DNA of 64,000 bases, from contig CM064430.1 in assembly GCA_032690845.1 (NCBI GenBank), positions 48,457,882 through 48,521,881 on the forward strand, in the 5' to 3' direction. A program made the translations under genes and the position numbers. Under the pieces are notes generated by a model that saw nothing but the letters and a program-made list of their open reading frames with translations, was not told the origin of the DNA and did no database searches. Source of the DNA: Eleusine coracana subsp. coracana (lineage: Eukaryota; Streptophyta; Magnoliopsida; Poales; Poaceae). Positions 12,165-23,507 of this stretch are shown here, in pieces; position 1 is the stretch's first letter, and every line of letters starts with the position of its first letter.

Positions 12165-13495
12165 CTGCCCAAGAAAGGAGGGTTGATAGTAGTGCCTAAT
12201 GAGAATAATGAGTTGATCCCTCAAAGGACTATAACTGGATGGAGAATGTGCATAGATTACAGAAGTTTGAACAAGGTGACGAAAAAAGATCACTATCCTC
12301 TTCCGTTTATTGACGAGATGCTTGAAAGGTTAGCAAGGAATTCATATTTTTGTTATTTGGATGGATCAAGTGGTTTCTTTCAAATACTGGTAAGACCATA
12401 AGATCAGCAGAAGACTACTTTACTTGCCCTTTTGGGACATATGCATATAGAAGGATGCCATTTGGTCTTTGCAACGCGCTCGCCACATTTCAAAGATGCA
12501 TGAATGCAATGTTCGCCGAATTCATAGAAGATATTATGGAGGTATTTATGGATGATTTCTCCGTGCATGGTGCTGATTTTGATAGTTGTTTGGAGAATTT
12601 GGAGAAGATTTTGAAAAGGTGTGTTGAATGCGACTTAGTTCTTAATTGGGAGAAGTGTCACTTTATGGTAATAGAAGGGATAGTACTTGGTCATGTCATA
12701 TCTAATAGAGGGATAGAGGTTGATAAAGCAACAATATCTACAGTTGAGAAATTACCTCCCCCTACAGATCTCACAAATTTGAGGAGTTTTCTTGGACATG
12801 CCAACTTCTATCACAGATTTGTTAAGAATTATTCGAAGATTGCTAAGCCCATGGCAGAATTGTTGAAGTAAGATACAGAATTTGTCATGAACGATGACAA
12901 ACTCTTTGCCTTCAGAAGATTGAAGGAAGCTCTATGCTCTGCACCCATTATGCAGCCACCCGATTGGAGTTTACCTTTTGAAATTATGTGTGATGCAAGT
13001 GACTATGCAGCTAGAGCTGTTCTTGGACAACGGAAGGAAGGTAAAGTGCATGCTATTTATTATGCTAGAAAAACTTTGAAAGAGGCGCAGATCAATTATA
13101 CAACAACTGAGAAAGAGATGTTAGCCGTTATATTTGCTTTTGAGAAGTTTAGATCCTACATTCTAAATTCTAAGGTGATTGTATATACTGATCATGCTGC
13201 TATAAGATATTTAGTTTCAAAGAAGGAGTCTAAGCCTCGGTTAATGCGATGGGTATTGATGCTGCAATAATTTGATTTGGAGATAAGAGACAAGAAAGGA
13301 GTAGAAAATTCTGTAGCAGATGATTTATCTCGTCTTGAATCATCATCAACTGAGCTAATAAGAGATGAAATGCAACAAGAGCAGTTGTTTGCCACATTTG
13401 ATCATAGAGAGAATTGGATGATGGATATTATCAAAGGTTTCAAGGGACAAACAGATATTATGAACAAGAACACGAGGAGAAGAGTTAAGAGTTAA
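12165..13495 (+). pseudogene. pol: E1 reverse transcriptase and RNase H
   Basis: Continues after the stop with ITGWRMCIDYRSLNK and SYFCYLDGSSGFFQI, which contains the motif A Asp. It then shifts frame near 12400 and goes on through RRMPFGLCNALATFQRCM and VFMDDFSVHG, the catalytic Asp pair. The connection domain and RNase H follow (MCDASDYAARAVLGQ; VYTDHAAIRYLV; ending VADDLSRLE). Stops TAA at 12869, 13268 and 13493 interrupt it. The catalytic residues I can see are retained, so loss of function comes from stops and the frameshift. Confidence 0.82.
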
Positions 13496-14691
13496 ATGAG
13501 AACATTTATATGGGCCGACCCATACTTGTATAGGTATTGCGAGGATGGAGCAGTATGGAGATGTGTACCCAGAGAGGAAAGAGCGAGCATTTTAGCTAAG
13601 TGTCATTCTTCAGATTATGGGGGACATTATGGCTACTTCAGATCACATGCAAAGGTATGGGCAAGTGGATTCTATTGGCCTACTATGCATGAAGATGCAA
13701 AAAGGTATGTTGCAACATGTGCTCAATGCCAATGAATAGGGAATATTAACAGTAGGAATGCAATGCTCTTAAGTACAATCTTCAAGTCGACATCTTTGAT
13801 GTTTGGGGTATGGATTTTATGGGACCCTTTGTGAATTCTCATGGTTTCGAGTACATATTGGTCGCCGTTGATTATGTCTCCATGTGGGTCGAGGCAATGG
13901 CATGCAAGGCCAATACTACAAGAGAATCAAGAAGTATACTTCAGGAGCAGATATTTCCTATGTATGGAGTACCGTGGATAATAATTACAGATGGAGGATC
14001 CCATTTTACAGGAGGAGAGTTTACTAGGTTTTTAACTAAATCTGGAGTTGAACATAGAATTAGAAGAACCTACCATCCCCAGACAAATGGACAAGCAAAA
14101 ACATCAAATAAGCAATTAAAAGGAATTCTGCAAAAGATTGTTACAAAGGAAGGCAAAGATTGGGTCACGAAGCTTAATGGAGCATTGTGGGCATATAGGA
14201 CGACATTCAATACACCAATTGGTATAACACCATATCAATTCGTCTATGGGAAATCATACCACCTACCGGTGGAATTGGAACATAAGGCTTATTGGGCTAT
14301 AAAAGAAATGAATTTGGATCTTGATGCCGCCGGAGTAAAAAGAAAGATGCAGATAAGCGAATTGGAAGAGATGTGATTGTGTGCATATGAAAATATGATC
14401 ATATACAAAGAGAAGACAAAGAAGTGGTACGATAAGAAGCTTTTGAAGAAGGAATTTAAGGAAGGAGATCGGGTGCTCCTATTTAATTCGTGATTTAGAT
14501 TATTTGGTAAAGGCAAACTGTGAAGCAAATGGGAGGGACCTTATCTTGTGGATACAGTGTTACCTTCGGGAGCTGTAATCATAATGGATGGCAAGAAAAA
14601 CAAGTACATGGTGAATGGACAACGTCCAAAGGTATATCTAGAACCCGACACATTCGAATTAAAATCTTTTGATGTGTATTTCACCGCTTAG
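13496..14691 (+). pseudogene. pol: E1 integrase
   Basis: The N-terminal zinc-binding region (SSDYGGHYGYF ... VATCAQCQ) stops at TGA 13733 and the frame shifts before the core at 13810. The core has the first Asp in MDFMGPF and the second in ITDGGSHF. The third catalytic position, normally Glu in the NGQAE segment, is Lys here (NGQAKTSN). After TGA 14374 the C-terminal domain continues (KEFKEGDRVLLFNS, WEGPYLVDTV, VNGQRPKVY) to the stop at 14689-14691. The integrase would be catalytically dead even without the stops. Confidence 0.82.
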
Positions 14692-14792
14692 TGCCTCGTG
14701 TGGTCGAGCTTAACGATGTAAAACAAAAGCTCTGTATGTATTTTGATTTCCGTGGTTTTTCTGTTTCTGATTTGGTAATTTAGTGTACCGCG

Positions 14793-14840
14793 CTGATCGG
14801 CGTGATGCTACGCAGATCAGCATAGCCCAGAGCCGATCGG
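14793..14840. repeat. Palindrome triplet in E1 between pol and the third gene
   Basis: Three CCGATCGG-like cores at 14793, 14813 and 14833 (spacing 20 bp). The third matches the GCCGATCGGCGC form. No coding frame covers them. This is one of the non-coding clusters with 20-bp rather than 21-bp spacing. Confidence 0.75.
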
Positions 14841-14975
14841 CGCGGTGGAGTCTTTTGGGTTTTGGAGTTGGTTTTGGACCTTGCCTTTTTAAGACTCATT
14901 AAATTCCACAAAAAGAGATAGATTCATAGTCCAGTTGGAAATCAAGGGATATAAATATGAGAGGATAGCAACCCC

Positions 14976-16537
14976 ATGGATCAACTCGCATTACATCGTT
15001 ACCTGAACAAAACCCTAAGAGCGGAAGCAATGGTAGGCGGCGCATCGGGCAGCAACCAAGGCAGCGCCGATCGGCGTGATGCCTGTGCCGATCGGCACGA
15101 TCCACGCGCCGGTCGGCTCGACGGCGGATTTCTGCCGTCCTCTGCAAATTCGTCCTGGGAAGAAGTCGATGAAGTGCTGACGCCAACACCAGATGATCCT
15201 CTTGTTTTGTCGAACCTGCGGAAGAAATTCATGAAGAAAAGCGAAGCTGATGTGTGGAACGCCAACAAGGTGAAGATGAACAATGATCTTCGGTAGATGA
15301 TGAAGAGTGTATTGGTGCGCAAGGAAAAAATCTATAGCGCCTATTAAAGGTGAAGCTGTTTCTCAAAGGTATACCATGGAAAGTCTTTTTGATGTTGCTA
15401 AGCCCTTGTCATATGAGGATTTTCTATCTTTTGAAAGATCATTGACTGAGCAAGAGAAGGAAGAGCTAGATGAGGAGAGCTTTCTCACAATCCATAGTAG
15501 CCGACTTTATAGTGAACACGATATTGCCACTAAGTATGAACTCAAGCTATGAGAGGAAGCTGAAGAAGCCATATACGAGCTGGATGCAAAAAAAGGACCT
15601 TCAAGCTAAAAGGGATGAATCCTCTCCTAGGGTCCTTAACGATTGGGAATGTTTTCAAGAAAATAAGATTCATAAGGACAGTTGTATTGAGGGTTGCAAC
15701 TGTTTCTTTTGTGCTAAAGATCTTCAACACAAGGTTAACCTCGAATTGGCGGAAGATCCAACTTTCATACCTAGAGATGTAATATATGATGATAGCTATT
15801 GCGTAGTTCTTGGAGGGAGGACGCCTAAGGAGATTAACGATGAGATTTTACGAAGGCAACAGAATTAGGCGATACGTGAGTGTAATCTAGAGCAGTTAGC
15901 GTATATGAAGGAAGATGCCAGCTGCACCGATTGGCGTGACATTGGAGCCGATCGGCGCGACCTGAAGATGGCTGAATTTGTTGATCTGATGGCTCTGCCA
16001 AGTGAAGACGAAGAGCCTGCTGCAAAGAAATGTAAGACTACACCAGAGGTTCGCAGATCCACTAGACTATCGGGTAAGCCAATTCAAAAGTATTCTGAAT
16101 GGGACAACGACTTTGATCCGTTATATTGTTCGGAAACTTTGGAGAGTGGTGATCCTAGTATGTTCGGATATTTTGGTGATGATTCTGATATGCGAAGAAG
16201 CTTTGGTAGTCCTAAGTTTGAAAATTGGGGAACACATGTAGAATACAGTAATGGCAGGGCAGCAGGAACTTCAAGGGTTAATGGTAATGCAGTGGGAGGT
16301 GGAAGAAGTCGCAATGATGAAAGAACACCACTGCGCCGATCGGCTCAGCCTTTGCGTTGATCGGCTCAGAGGAGTTTGAACAGTGTCTCCCCCTACATCG
16401 TTGAAAATCATAACCTGCAACCGCCTGCTTGCTGTCCTGTTTGCCAAAGAAACATTGAGCGCCTGTATCTAGACAGAGATCATGCTTACAGGCATCAAAG
16501 GATGTGGACCGCAAAATCCAGGATACAATCGAGATGA
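14976..16537 (+). pseudogene. E1 third gene: unknown protein with a C-terminal C2H2 zinc finger
   Basis: I do not recognise this family. Three frames together span it: 14976-15296, then 15307-15552, then 15470-16537. The first has a triplet of seven-residue repeats (ADRRDAC, ADRHDPR, AGRLDGG) encoded by palindromes at 15067, 15088 and 15109. The last contains a Cys-rich segment (SCIEGCNCFFC) near 15680, another palindrome-coded stretch near 15930, a basic segment RRSTRLSGKP at about 16050, and after a TGA at 16358 an open continuation to 16537. That continuation holds CPVC, 12 residues, then HAYRH: exact C-x2-C-x12-H-x3-H spacing of a C2H2 finger (16430-16493). It sits where other Athila elements carry an env-like gene, but no membrane segment is visible. 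A nuclear DNA- or RNA-binding role is my inference. Confidence 0.6.
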
Positions 16538-16635
16538 ACGAAGCAGACTACACTTTTCTCACAAGAAATATAAGACAAATTTTTCGAGTCTTGAACAAGC
16601 ATGGTCTGCATGATTAGTGTGTTGAGTCTCTTCTC

Positions 16636-16676
16636 TTGCAATGAGGACATTGCAAATTCTGAGTGTGGGGGAAGGG
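16636..16676 (+). promoter_or_regulatory. Hairpin plus polypurine-like tract inside the E1 3' region
   Basis: TTGCAATGAGGACATTGCAA (16636-16655) is an 8-bp perfect stem with AGGA loop. It is followed by GAGTGTGGGGGAAGGG (16661-16676), almost the same as the true polypurine tract at 17942. E2 and E3 have equivalent hairpins with different stem sequence. Confidence 0.6.
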
Positions 16677-16689
16677 CTTTGCCATTAGT

Positions 16690-17940
16690 CATAGTTTTTA
16701 AGTGTTTTTGAGTCTAGTTTCTCATTTGTTTTTATGAGTGTTTGTTTTTCTTATGATGTGTGCTTAAGAGAGTCATGAGTCATGTTGAGAGTTGCTTCAA
16801 GATCTTTTATATAGTTTGAATTATTGCATTGTCTATAATAAAGTTAGTGTCGATTGTCAAATTGAAAGTGCCCCATACTATTTATCTTGTCTTTTTGATG
16901 AACGATTGGTTGATTACTTGAATTAGTTGGTCACCACTTAACTTTTGGCTTTGTATTTGTGAAAATTTCTTTTGACTCATCACAAGCTAAAGCAAAAGCA
17001 AGGTCTAAATATGCCTACATACCCGAGTGAATGAGAGCAAGCTACACATTTGAACTAAATAGATTGTAAGTAACTTTGTCAACTTTTTGCTCATGATTTC
17101 GACCAAGTTAGGAAATGATGATCTATTTCTTTATCTCTGTATTTCTAGCCATTTTTATCCACTCAAATTCCTTGCTGTCATGAAAACCATACATCTTTGT
17201 TTCTCCCTCCTCCTTGATATAACCTATATTCTCAATAAAAGAGAATTCAGAAAATTTCCGCTGCTGGTACAAAGAGAAATTGCTGATTATATCGGGAATA
17301 GAAAAAGAAAAAAATATATAGACCATGCCGACCGTGCATGTGGCGCCGATCGGTGCTATTGCAGAAGAAAGAAAAAATATATTAAAAAAAGGAGAGACAA
17401 AGAGAAAATGTGTTCCCTAAGAAGCAATAAGGTCATCAAAGAAAGCAGCTTTCTGATTATTTCCAATTCTTTGCCATCGTTCTCATTGAAACATTTTTCT
17501 TTCTTTAGATCTTCTAGATTCCTCTTCTCCATTAAAGTTCTTTTCCAAGAAAATTCTTTCTTAGTGGGAATGATTGAGCACATTGTTGACATGGTTAATC
17601 TTATGGTTTAATTGAGTTATATAGCCCTCCAAGATCCACATACAATCCTTGATTAGATAGGAGAGGGAAGGAAATACACTTGAGAGATCTAGAGAAGACC
17701 AAATGCTTGATGTTTGATGCTAAAGATGAGTCAAGGAGAACTAAAATTGTTTTTGAAAAGGTTTTGTGGTGATTTGATTAAGTTCAAGTATGATGTGCCG
17801 ATTGGTTAAAAGGAGATGAGAGAAAATCTTTGTGGTAGGATAACGAGTAAAAATGATGATTGAGATTGATTGCATGAGAGAGGGTGTGAAGATTCTTGTT
17901 ACATATTTGATTTTGTATTGCTCGAGGACTAACAACAATT
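16690..17940 (+). other. E1 3' untranslated region
   Basis: AT-rich, no credible gene. Holds an A/G-rich stretch at 17300-17410 around a palindrome pair (17328/17346), and a decayed relative of the pre-polypurine hairpin (TTGCTCGAGGAC, 17919-17930). Confidence 0.55.
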
Positions 17941-17941
17941 T

Positions 17942-17955
17942 GAGTGTGGGGGAAC
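17942..17955 (+). promoter_or_regulatory. E1 polypurine tract
   Basis: GAGTGTGGGGGAAC lies immediately before the 3' LTR start TGTTGG. The same form (AGTGTGGGGGAAC) precedes the E3 LTR on the minus strand at 32206. Confidence 0.75.
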
Positions 17956-19037
17956 TGTTGGAGGTTTCTAGATGCCCATTTTATCCATCAAAAAGGGATG
18001 TTTTGCATATTAATTTGGTGGTTTGGACTAACAATTAACCCCATATTTGCCTATATTTGTAGTTGTTCTATTTTGGACGTAATAGCAGGAAACATGTATA
18101 AAACAGGGCAATTATGGATAAAGAACTAAAGAGCAACGAAGATGGGCCAGATGCAGACCTGCGCCGATCGATGCAGAAGGAAAAGATGGCAAAAACACAA
18201 CCCAGTCCAAGAAGGACGAAGGCCCAACCTAGTATGAGTTAGAGTCGGTGAAAGTTGACCTAATCCCGTCGGATATAAAAGGAAGATAATTATCAAGAGC
18301 CAAGGATGGACGACAGATGACGGCAATCACGAGAATCAGTTATTAGAACTAGGGTTCTAGGATATTGGCGACGAAGGTCGGTCAACACCGACGAGATCCA
18401 CCAGAAGGGAGGTCGCGCCAATCGACGTGACGCTTGCGTCGATCGGCTCGTGCGCATTCCAGCGCTATTTCTCATCCCTCTGCTATGTCTAGCGTAAGGA
18501 TGAGTGGGTAGTCTCATATTCTCTTCTCTGGTGCGGGGATCTGGTCATGTAACTCTCAAACTTATTGATACTCTCTCGATAAATTTAATATATGTGATGA
18601 ACTTAATTGCATATCTATCTATCCTTTTTATTAGTGTATCGGCCAATACACTTTTGCTCATTACATAGTGCAAGAAAACAGTGGGAAGCTAATAGCCTCT
18701 GTAGTGATAGCCGGGGTGAATGAAACCACCATGTTTTGTAGAATATTAGAGTCATCACTCGAGATTGATAAGAATAAGGTTGCATGCTAGTGAACCAATC
18801 CTAAGAAGAGAATCCTTCATTATCCTGTTACCTCCCCAATAAGATTCACCTTCCACTCTCTCACCATCATCATTCACATCAACCGAACCATTACAACTTG
18901 TTAGTAACCCTTTAATAGTAATTGTTCTGCTCGTTCCTTATGGATTCGATAAGCTTTGAATACTCTGAGGGAAAAAGAGCTACAACTGTACACCATCCTC
19001 TTGCGGTATATAAGTGGGTGCGTAATTACGACCAACA
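17956..19037 (+). repeat. E1 3' LTR
   Basis: 1082 bp. Compared with the 5' LTR it has lost about 20 bp where two palindromes are reduced to one (core 18164) and gained about 10 bp near 18315. TATA box at 18274-18280; palindrome pair at 18418/18439. Confidence 0.92.
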
Positions 19038-19042
19038 GATGT

Positions 19043-20039
19043 GCATCAATGCTCAAGTTACTCTCACTAGCACTCTCAAGATATGCAATATCTCCTCCTA
19101 GTTGTCTCCTCTTTGCCTCTTGGCTCTCACCAAATGCTCCAAGCAATTCCACTAGCCATGAGAGGTCTCTAAGACCCCAACAATGAAGTTATATAGGTTT
19201 CTAACCTCCAACTAGCAGTTGCTCCAAGAAGTTGCCTTTCTGGACCCAATGATCGGACTGTCCAGTCAGTGCCAGACCGGACCATCCAATCTCTCTAGAA
19301 CGGTTCCCAGAACCATTGGCTGCACTATCCAGACAACTTCTTTGAACTGACTGGACCATTCAGTCAGTTTCTCTCTCCAGTCCAGAAACTTTCTTAGCGC
19401 TGCTTCCTCTCTGCTTTGTGTGGAGCCATATAGACCAGACCGTCCGGTCACTACAGTTCCCAACACAGACATATTCCTCGCTGCCCACTGTAAGCCCTAG
19501 ACAAATCCTCTTAGTGACCATACAGTGTGGTCACCACTGACCCCTTTGTCTGGTCACTTTGTCTAGAAGCTAAAACTCCTCGTCCTCGCTTGACTTCATT
19601 TTCTGGCTTCTTCGAATAACTCCTTGGCTTCTCCACTGTCACCTGGTGCCTGTGATTTCACTGAGCATCCATGCACATCACCGACTAGACATGACCTAAG
19701 AGAAATGACCTATACCCCCTTGATAGTCCCGTTTTTCCTATGGACTCAAAGCCCTAACAACTAGATAATTGTTCCCACTACTTGCTCCATAGCTTGTCCT
19801 CAGCTTTGATCCATCTTCATCAACCCTTGGACTCCATCAAGCTCACAAGCCTCCATGCTTGTGGTCATTGTCATTAATCACCAAGGCAAACATCATCCAT
19901 GTGATTTGTAGTGGAGTTTAGAGATGATGTCTGCATACACAACACTCGTGTAGATGTTAGCTCGTAATTTCATAGTTGTCATCTATCACCAAAACATTCA
20001 TACATTAGGGATCCAATCCTCAATGGTCATGAAGCTTAT
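19043..20039. other. Unclassified segment right of E1
   Basis: Continuation of the segment at 4198-4749. Contains repeated GGAC(C/T)(A/G)TCC-type strings at 19250-19450. No protein recognised. Confidence 0.35.
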
Positions 20040-20672
20040 ATCCTTCCCACGACATACAACAACTCCTCTGTCCACACCCGCCTCACTGAGTTCACATAGA
20101 TGGGAAAGGAGATCCATGGGCCTAAGTGGGATCCTACCACCCAAAATCTTAATGGGGAAGTCGTGATGAGGGTGGGAGGCGGCAGGAAGCATGGGCGGTA
20201 CTGGATTGGAGAAGGCACACTTGACACGACGAGTACACCCACCCTCTCCATGATACGAGCGAGGAGCACAAGCTCAAGCCTGACTATACGCCCTCGAATG
20301 AACACTACACAGTCCTAGGTGGACGTACTTTAGGTAATTTCAGATATATTTGTCGTTGGTTTATTGGTTTTTACACATGACTTTTTTGCATTGCAATAAT
20401 GAGATCAAATGTTGCAGGCTGAGCTCGATGCAGAGAGGAAGGCAAGGGAGTACATGGAACAGGAGTTCGAGAGGAGGCTCGAGCACCAGCAGCATCAATT
20501 GACTCAGTGGATGGCAACACTTGGCCAAAGTTTAGGTGCAACCCTGCCGCCGATGCCGTCCTTTGCTCTACCTCCTCGGGCACCTACTCCGGCTTCAACT
20601 CCTATGAGTATGAACATTTTAGTTTCTGTTTTGTCCATACTAGAGCATTCATTACAAAACCAAACTCAATAC
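20040..20672 (+). pseudogene. 3' part of plant CACTA transposase-family gene (Ptta/En/Spm, TNPA-like)
   Basis: The first exon-like part (20100-20318) carries the hallmark segment GGGRKHGRYWIGEGTLDTT followed by STPTLSMIRARSTSSS, which I associate with the plant transposase (Ptta/En/Spm) family. After a short gap with an intron-like ending (TTGCAG at 20414-20419), 20420-20604 encodes a charged coiled coil (AELDAERKAREYMEQEFERR), then Gln- and Pro-rich sequence. It is the displaced 3' half of the gene begun at 3720. Subterminal-repeat binding is the known role of this protein class. The intron boundaries are inferred. Confidence 0.7.
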
Positions 20673-21074
20673 TAGAAACTTCCTTAGCATACTAGAGCAT
20701 TCACTTATTGAAAGACTAATCAGTAATCAACATCTCTCATTTGTGCAGAATCAATTGACGGGATCGAATGTCTAGAGTCAATGGCCTGAGGAGGATCAAG
20801 ATCAGGACTTGTCGCCAGCTATTGGATAAGGCTCTCATCGTTGTTTGCCATGATTCTTGTGTTAGTAAACTTTCTATCATAATAATTTTCTTGCTTGTGT
20901 TTGTGAACTACTTGGGATGTACTATGGATGATATATTTTTGTTGTCCATGTCTGGGGATGATATTCAAATGTCTATGATGATATTTAAATATTGTTTAAG
21001 ATGATATTTGTGATATATTGAATATTGGAGTTTTTTTGGTTCGAGGACAACTAATTTAGAAAGTTTTCTGGCAG

Positions 21075-21475
21075 GTTTCATAGGCTTTGTCGTGTGCCTT
21101 GGCCATGGCACACGACAAAGAAGCGGTACCTGGCAACCTGGGAATGCACCTTTGCGGTGTGCCATTGCCATGATACACAACAAAGTTGCAAGCTTTGTCG
21201 GCACATGGCAAAGTTAGAAGTTTTGCTGTGTGCCGGGGCAAGGGCACACGGCTAACTGGAGTCGGCTTTGCCGTGCGCCAACAGTCAGGCACATGGCAAA
21301 GCACACCGTCATCATGCTGGCAGGTGATAACACCTTTTTTTTACTGCGTGTCGTCGTGGGCACACGGCAATAGCTGGGGCACACGATAAAAGCTTTGCCG
21401 ACAACATTTTTGTCGTGCGGGCTATGCCGTGTTCAACACACGACAAAGCCTTTGCCGTGGGTATTTCTTACTTTG
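21075..21475. repeat. CACTA 3' subterminal repeats
   Basis: Direct and inverted TTTGCCGTGTGCC-like motifs, for example near 21086, 21105, 21208, 21268 and 21440. They match the array at 333-735 and mark the other end of the CACTA element. The expected CACTA terminus (…TAGTG) is not found. Confidence 0.75.
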
Positions 21476-21738
21476 CCGTATGCATGATAAAACAATACAC
21501 ATATTCATAACATAATCCAGTAGATATTTTATGGGCTGGGATTATCGGAATCTCTATATTTTGTTATTGTCAACAAAGCAACCTGGTACGTCATCAACTA
21601 CTATGTTGATAGATGACTAAATTCTCAACCAAAATTACTATGTGAAAGTTCCTAGAGGGGGATGAATAGGTGATAATTCCCGAAATGGACTTAATAATAA
21701 AAATTAATTGTGCAATGTCGGACTTGTCCAATGATCAT
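21476..21738. other. Flank of E2, left side
   Basis: No gene. Contains CCTAGAGGGGGATGAATAGG (21652-21671), a string I have the impression recurs in plant repeats. It ends in the E2 target site ATCAT and continues at 30515-30679. Confidence 0.35.
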
Positions 21739-23479
21739 TGTTGGTGGTTCCTATGTACCCGTTTTATATGCCAATAACCACCAATATCATACCATATTCT
21801 TGTCATAATCATGTGTTTTACCTCTAATATTGACGATTTCCACATGTAGTGTCGTTTTAGTGCTTTATTGCAGAAATAGGTGAAAAGACGACAAAATGGC
21901 TCTTATATGAGAAGTACCGACATGAAGCCCGACTCGCCATGAAAGGGGCCTCCCACTAGCCCATGAAGCTTTCAATACACACCTTGATATCCATGAGGTC
22001 CAATATGCAAGCCCAAAGTCGTGATCCAATGCCTAAGGATTTCTAGAAGGTTTATCCGGAAGGAAAATTCAATTCGCGGAGTCTAGAAACAGTACTGTAT
22101 TGTCATGCGATTTCGGAGCCCAATACGTGGTCAAATGGAAAACCTCAGAGTACCAAAGTTGAAGATCTTGTCGAGAAGTTTCCGAAACATATATTATTTG
22201 CATATATTGGGCTCCGGAGCTGGGAGATATGGGCCCCACAAGGCAGGCTACATAGAGGAATCCGAATTAGGATAGATATTTTGGTATCGCAATTTTGGGT
22301 ATTACAACGTCCGAATCTGAGGATCAAAATAATACCAAAGTTGTAGTTCTTTTCAAGGGCTACGAGATAGCATCCAGGATTGCCTCATTTGGACTCCAAA
22401 AGCATCAGTTATGATTAAAGTAAGTTGGTGCAGTTTATAGAAGGTACGAAACCGACTTGGATTCAATCTCTATGAGCTAAACTTGGAGGCCAAGCAAGGG
22501 AGGACATGACTAGAGGCTATATAATTACCATATGACGTCCAAGACCAGGAGGAGGACGAGGAGAGGGAGGTGATCAAGACATAGGAGCCGCTGCACATCA
22601 CCGGGAGGCCGCCGGAGTTGAAGAGCCAGTAAATTGAGAGATGTAGTCTAGTCGGGTAAGGACCTTGCGTGGTGCACTATACCGGAGCTAGGAGAAGTAG
22701 AGCCATGTACCTTAAGAGTCATCAATGATGCATCATGGCTGCGCCGATCGACGCACCAGTTGAGCCGATCGGTGCTCCTCTGACGGTGATGAATATTGGT
22801 ACAGTTATCTATATCTATGTTATCTATCTTGATTCTATCCTTGGTCGCTTGTTGAATCTCTTTTGGTGAATTTAGTCTATGTAGTGTACTTAATATCTAT
22901 CTATTCCTATTAGTGTAAATTGCAATTACGCTTTTGCTCATTGCATAGTGCAAGAAACCAATGGGGAGCTAATAGCCTTCACATGTGACAAGCCGGGGTG
23001 AACGAAACCACCATGTCTTGTAGAATACTAAGTTTATCGTTCGATTCAATAAAGTACCAAGTAAGCTAGGATTAAGATGATAATGATTACTGCTTCAATG
23101 CCGATCGGCGCACCAGTTGTGCCGATTGACACATCCTTTCTCCAAGTATTAGATGCATATAGGCTAACTCCAGGTGTTCCTCTTTGGTCGATGTGTACGC
23201 TCTTATAACCCCTTTTATCAGGTAAGCCTTCACGCCGATCGGCGCACCAGTTGAGCCGATCGGCGCAACATTCAATTTTTATCTCTTTTCATGCTCACGT
23301 ATGTGCAATATGTACTTCATGCTAGGATTGATTTGTTAGATGAAATAGTAAACTCTAAACACGGTTCTCTTCTGATCCCTGTGGATTCGATTAAACCTTA
23401 GAATACTCTAAGGAAAAAAGTGCTACAATGTACATCGTCCTCTTACGGTATATAAGTGGGTGCGTAGTTACAACCAACA
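21739..23479 (+). repeat. E2 5' LTR
   Basis: TG...CA ends. TATA-like CTATATAA at 22517-22524. Palindrome pairs with cores at 22744/22765, 23101/23122 and 23235/23256, each exactly 21 bp apart. Confidence 0.9.
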
Positions 23480-23490
23480 AGCTCTTTTTC

Positions 23491-23507
23491 TGGCGCCGTT
23501 GCCAGGG
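23491..23507 (+). other. E2 primer-binding site
   Basis: TGGCGCCGTTGCCAGGG, tRNA-Asp type, 11 bp after the 5' LTR. Confidence 0.75.

Larger units (their letters stand above)
4750..19037 (+). mobile_element. E1: Athila-lineage Ty3/gypsy LTR retrotransposon, complete ends, decayed coding
   Basis: The element starts TGTTGGTGGTTTCTAG and ends CGACCAACA, with the target duplication GATGT on both sides (4745-4749, 19038-19042). The order is 5' LTR (4750-5841), tRNA-Asp-type primer site, gag (split by an insertion at 6288-10244), protease, RT, RNase H, integrase, an extra post-pol gene (14976-16537), a 1.4-kb 3' untranslated region, polypurine tract, 3' LTR (17956-19037). RT and gag sequence place it in the Athila branch of the non-chromodomain Ty3/gypsy elements. 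The LTRs differ at many sites, by eye several per cent, so this is an old insertion. Stops and frameshifts are scattered through every gene. Palindrome pairs (see findings) occur throughout. Confidence 0.93.
313..21475 (+). mobile_element. Degenerate CACTA (En/Spm) DNA transposon, split by nested insertions
   Basis: The 5' end CACTACCGGAAAGAGAGA at 313 opens into dense TTTGCCGTGTGCC / GGCACACGGCAAA subterminal repeats. The same repeats return at 21075-21475. Between them lie a TNP2-type transposase remnant (3013-3587) and two pieces of a second plant CACTA gene (3720-4116 and 20040-20672), all on the + strand and in the usual order. The middle is filled by retrotransposon E1. No clean 3' CACTA terminus is visible after 21475, so the right edge is truncated or decayed. 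Without E1 the remnant is about 7 kb. It is certainly inactive on its own because the transposase core is missing. Confidence 0.8.
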
